Below, piece by piece: positions 61,388 to 64,000 of a stretch of DNA of 64,000 nt. This stretch comes from an uncultured Draconibacterium sp. Lineage in GTDB: Bacteria > Bacteroidota > Bacteroidia > Bacteroidales > Prolixibacteraceae. A program made the position numbers and the translations under genes. The stretch is taken from contig NZ_OY781884.1 in assembly GCF_963677155.1 (NCBI RefSeq), positions 1,996,134-2,060,133 on the forward strand. The letters are read 5' to 3'. The notes below the pieces were generated by a model. The model was not told the origin of the DNA and did not search any database. It saw only the letters and a program-made list of their open reading frames with translations. Each line of letters opens with the position of its first letter. Position 1 is the first letter of the stretch.

Positions 61388-62167
61388 ATGATTAATAATA
61401 ACAAAAACGACTGGTTTACAATTGAAAGAATTGATGATAATACATTTATAATAAGTGAATATAAACATTGGGAAGAAACACATTGTTACATACTAAATGG
61501 AACAGAAAAATGCTTATTGATCGACACAGGACTTGGAGTTGAAAATATTTTGGAACAAGTACAAAAACTGACAGACAAACCTGTTACGGTAGTTACAACT
61601 CACGTACATTACGACCACTTTGGCGGACATAAATACTTTTCTGACTTTTATGTACACGAAGCAGAAACTGAATGGATAAATGGAGGATTTCCATTGACAA
61701 TAGAACAGGTTAGAAACTTTTTGATAGAAGAACCATGCGATTTTCCAAAAGATTTTGATGTTAACGCTTACAACCTTTTTAAAGGGATTCCGACAAGAGT
61801 GCTAAAAGATAATGATACAATTGAATTGGGAGGACGAACAATACAGGTTTTGCATACTCCCGGACATTCACCGGGACATATGTGCTTTTTTGAAAGAGAT
61901 AAGGGTTATTTATATACCGGAGATTTGATTTATATGGATGTATTGTTTGCAGATTTTCCGTCAACGGATCCTATTGCTTATATGAATTCAATAAAGAAAT
62001 TGTTGTCGCTACCGATAAAGAAAATTTTGCCTCCACATCACGATTTGAATGTTCCTTTATCGATTATTAAGGATATGGACAATGCTTTTTCCGAATTGTA
62101 CCTAAAAGGACAATTAAAACATGGGAGTGGAACATTTTCATATGAAAATTTTGGGATAAGACTATAG
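61388..62167 (+). CDS. MBL-fold metallo-hydrolase
   Basis: 259 residues from ATG 61388 (an ATG in the attC-like site is 27 bp upstream). Metal-binding motif THVHYDHFGGH (HxHxDH), then a HTPGHSPGHMCFF block (third His), LYTGDLIY (Asp) and PPHHDLN (final His), the full glyoxalase-II-like set of two Zn/Fe sites. Substrate unknown. It carries an R' half site before it and an R''-like box (62198-62204) after it, so the gene is framed like a cassette. Confidence 0.88.
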   Translation: MINNNKNDWFTIERIDDNTFIISEYKHWEETHCYILNGTEKCLLIDTGLGVENILEQVQKLTDKPVTVVTTHVHYDHFGGHKYFSDFYVHEAETEWINGGFPLTIEQVRNFLIEEPCDFPKDFDVNAYNLFKGIPTRVLKDNDTIELGGRTIQVLHTPGHSPGHMCFFERDKGYLYTGDLIYMDVLFADFPSTDPIAYMNSIKKLLSLPIKKILPPHHDLNVPLSIIKDMDNAFSELYLKGQLKHGSGTFSYENFGIRL

Positions 62168-62197
62168 AAACAAGAAAATTGATTAAACAAAATCCAG

Positions 62198-62213
62198 CCA
62201 TAACAATGATATG
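62198..62213 (+). repeat. attC-like left half site after MBL gene
   Basis: CCATAAC, 3-nt spacer AAT, GATATG; spacer length matches the R''/L'' side of elements 1 and 2. It runs into the start codon of the GH8 gene, and the rest of the element is not seen. Confidence 0.4.
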
Positions 62214-63710
62214 AAAACAATAACACTCATTCTAGTACTGATCTTAATTAATGAATTTTGCTCATTAGGGCAATCACTCAACTTTCCATTTCCAAATCAT
62301 ACGCTTTATACAACAAAGCACATTAAACCAAATAATTATACTCAAGCAGAATTAGATAATCATACCAGTTCATTTTATGATGAATGGAAACAGAAATATC
62401 TCAAAAACGACTGTGGAAACACCAATGAATATTATATTCTTAGTGGAAATGGAGCAAAAACTATTTCAGAAGCTCATGGTTATGGCATGATGATTATTGC
62501 TTATTTTGCTGGCTATGATGCAAATGCTCAAACTTATTTCGATGGTTTATATAACTATTACAAAGCACACCCAAGCAATATCAATAACAGCTTAATGGAT
62601 TGGCAACAAATTACGTGCAATGATGCACCAAGTTCAGATGACGATGCTGCCAGTGATGGCGATATTGATATAGCCTTCAGTTTATTATTGGCTCATGCTC
62701 AATGGGGAAGTAACGGAACCGTCAATTATTTAGGTGAAGCAACAAATATTATCAACGCTATAATGCAAGATGAAATAAATCAGACCACATGGACAGTTAA
62801 ACTTGGTGATTGGTGTGATGCAAGCGACCCTAGTTATTTTTATGGTACCAGACCTTCAGATTTTATTCCGAATCATTTCAGATCTTTTTTAATTGCAACG
62901 AATAATGCCAACTGGAATAATGTAATTAATACATGCTATTCACTAATCGAAAATATGCAAACCAACTATAGCACTACAACAGGTTTAATTCCTGATTTTA
63001 TTATAAATGCAAATACAACTCCAAGTCCGGCAGGAGCAAATTATTTAGAAGATATTTATGATGGAGATTATTATTACAATGCTTGCCGTGTTCCCTGGCG
63101 CTTAGGAACCGATTATTTATTAAATGGCGACTTAAGGGCTAAGACCGCAATCAATAAAATAAATACATGGTTAATGTCAACAAGCGATTCTAATGTCAAC
63201 AACATATCAAACGGGTATTATCTAAATGGAACAGCCATTTACAACTGGAACAATGCAACGTTTGTTGGGCCTTTAACTGTTGGAGCCATGCTAAACACTT
63301 CAAATCAGACATGGTTAAATAGTCTTTACGAAAATTTGTTCTCTAATAATGATTTAATTGATGGAGATTATTATTCCAACACAATAAAACTTTTATCAAT
63401 GATTGTAATTTCAGGAAATTATTGGTCTCCTGATAACAACATTTTAACTTCAGAGCAATTTTTTAAGAATACATTTGATGTTATCGTTTACCCAACAATT
63501 GCTAATGAATCGATAATTATCAAAACACCAAATGAAGAGAATCTTGAAAATAAACATTTCAGAATTACAGATGAGAACGGAAAAATATTGATTGATGATA
63601 CGATACAAAATGACATTGTCGACATTTCATTTTTAGATTCTGGTGCATATTTCATCTCCATTATCATTAAAGACAAAGGAATGGTAACCAAAAAAATTAT
63701 AAAAAAATAA
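62211..63710 (+). CDS. GH8-family secreted glycosidase with T9SS tail
   Basis: 499 residues. Signal peptide to ~20. GH8 (alpha/alpha)6 signatures: ISEAHGYGMMI with the acid Glu (E87), AASDGDIDIAFSLLLAHAQWG, WCDASDP, and YYYNACRVPWRLGTDYLLNGD. In GH8a the base Asp lies where this protein has Asn, which fits subfamily b or c; a Glu in the loop before it (ANYLEDIYDGD) is a candidate base as in GH8b chitosanases and lichenases. C-terminal ~80 residues are a Type IX sorting domain. Low GC, beside attC-like sites. Confidence 0.82.
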   Translation: MKTITLILVLILINEFCSLGQSLNFPFPNHTLYTTKHIKPNNYTQAELDNHTSSFYDEWKQKYLKNDCGNTNEYYILSGNGAKTISEAHGYGMMIIAYFAGYDANAQTYFDGLYNYYKAHPSNINNSLMDWQQITCNDAPSSDDDAASDGDIDIAFSLLLAHAQWGSNGTVNYLGEATNIINAIMQDEINQTTWTVKLGDWCDASDPSYFYGTRPSDFIPNHFRSFLIATNNANWNNVINTCYSLIENMQTNYSTTTGLIPDFIINANTTPSPAGANYLEDIYDGDYYYNACRVPWRLGTDYLLNGDLRAKTAINKINTWLMSTSDSNVNNISNGYYLNGTAIYNWNNATFVGPLTVGAMLNTSNQTWLNSLYENLFSNNDLIDGDYYSNTIKLLSMIVISGNYWSPDNNILTSEQFFKNTFDVIVYPTIANESIIIKTPNEENLENKHFRITDENGKILIDDTIQNDIVDISFLDSGAYFISIIIKDKGMVTKKIIKK

Positions 63711-63776
63711 CCGGGCACGATAAAGAAGATGAGAACTTAAGAATGCACCACAAAAAAGCAAAAGTTATATCCTTAA

Positions 63777-64000
63777 CGCCCAAAAAGCCTAGATAAATTG
63801 GGGGTTGCCGGAAGCTTATCAAAAGCATACATAAAATGGTTAGAAACAGTAAAGAAATTCTATTCTGTAGCCCTTAAAGATCCGAATATCCAAAGCAAAC
63901 TAATTAGGCTAAAAATTACAGCAGACGATTTAACTGCCGCCGATACCCTAATAGGTGAATTAGAAGGTAAAAGAGCAGAATATTTGATAGTAAAAGGGGA
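63777..64000 (+). CDS. Truncated frame running off the window
   Basis: Open from 63777 after a stop at 63774, through GSLSKAYIKWLETVKKFYSV and LIRLKITADDLTAADTLIGE to the window end. The earliest plausible starts are TTG 63798 or later. It resembles helical Bacteroidota proteins of unknown role, but I cannot name the family. A broken N-terminus (different frame, TAG) just upstream suggests a pseudogene. Confidence 0.4.

Noticed and set aside
1-64000. tRNA or rRNA genes, prophage or insertion-sequence transposases
   Set aside because: I looked for the usual signatures (GGTTCGA-type arms, transposase and integrase motifs) and found none I could support.

Overview
The window is about 64 kb of chromosome from a member of the Bacteroidota, most likely class Bacteroidia and possibly a Prolixibacteraceae or other Marinilabiliales relative (the rank below class is inference). 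Evidence: TonB-dependent receptors with N-terminal carboxypeptidase-regulatory-like domains, DUF4249 and DUF2202 lipoproteins, Type IX (Por) C-terminal sorting domains, few strong Shine-Dalgarno sites, and promoters matching the Bacteroidota -7 consensus TAnnTTTG.

Layout. 0-5 kb: a truncated PKD-domain gene, a gene desert, then a minus-strand cluster of envelope proteins (TM2-domain protein, LolA-like protein, an exported YidD-like protein, two overlapping paralogues with an IPGSG.(M/I)YAGK motif). 5-16 kb: a ThyA-fold protein lacking the usual nucleophile Cys, a TonB receptor/DUF4249 pair, a YkoF-like protein, a methyltransferase, PhnA, trpS, a YbaK-type deacylase, a trpB2 gene behind what reads as a Trp-codon attenuator, and a lipoate ligase.

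16-45 kb is dominated by phosphate acquisition. It holds a TonB receptor operonic with a duplicated LipL48-like lipoprotein, a PhoR/PhoB-type pair, a divergent porin plus single-copy LipL48-like lipoprotein, a TonB receptor with a beta-propeller phytase and a glycosyltransferase, two tandem PiT-PhoU phosphate permeases, and a second PhoR/PhoB-type pair. Many of these have 11-bp-phased TTACA/TGTAA repeat arrays upstream. I read these as Pho boxes; at three promoters they sit in the same register to the -7 element. Low-GC gene cassettes separated by attC-like palindromes (29.7-32.4 kb) and a 21-bp tandem repeat (32.6-32.8 kb) interrupt the region.

45-53 kb: a PAP2-like membrane protein, rpoN and asnS, then an ECF sigma module (DUF4405, sigma, zf-HC2 anti-sigma, two Spy/CpxP-like proteins, a ferritin-like DUF2202 protein) with two copies of one promoter motif. 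53-64 kb: low-GC material carrying a GH16-like and a GH8 secreted enzyme with Type IX tails and an MBL-fold hydrolase, flanked by attC-like half sites and a shared ~88-bp repeat, on either side of a czcCBA-type metal efflux operon. The window ends in a truncated reading frame.

How it works together: the 16-45 kb genes could release phosphate from phytate outside the cell, carry phosphorus compounds over the outer membrane through TonB receptors and a porin, import phosphate by PiT, and control the set through two PhoR/PhoB pairs. All assignments are from reading the sequence; no database search was possible.
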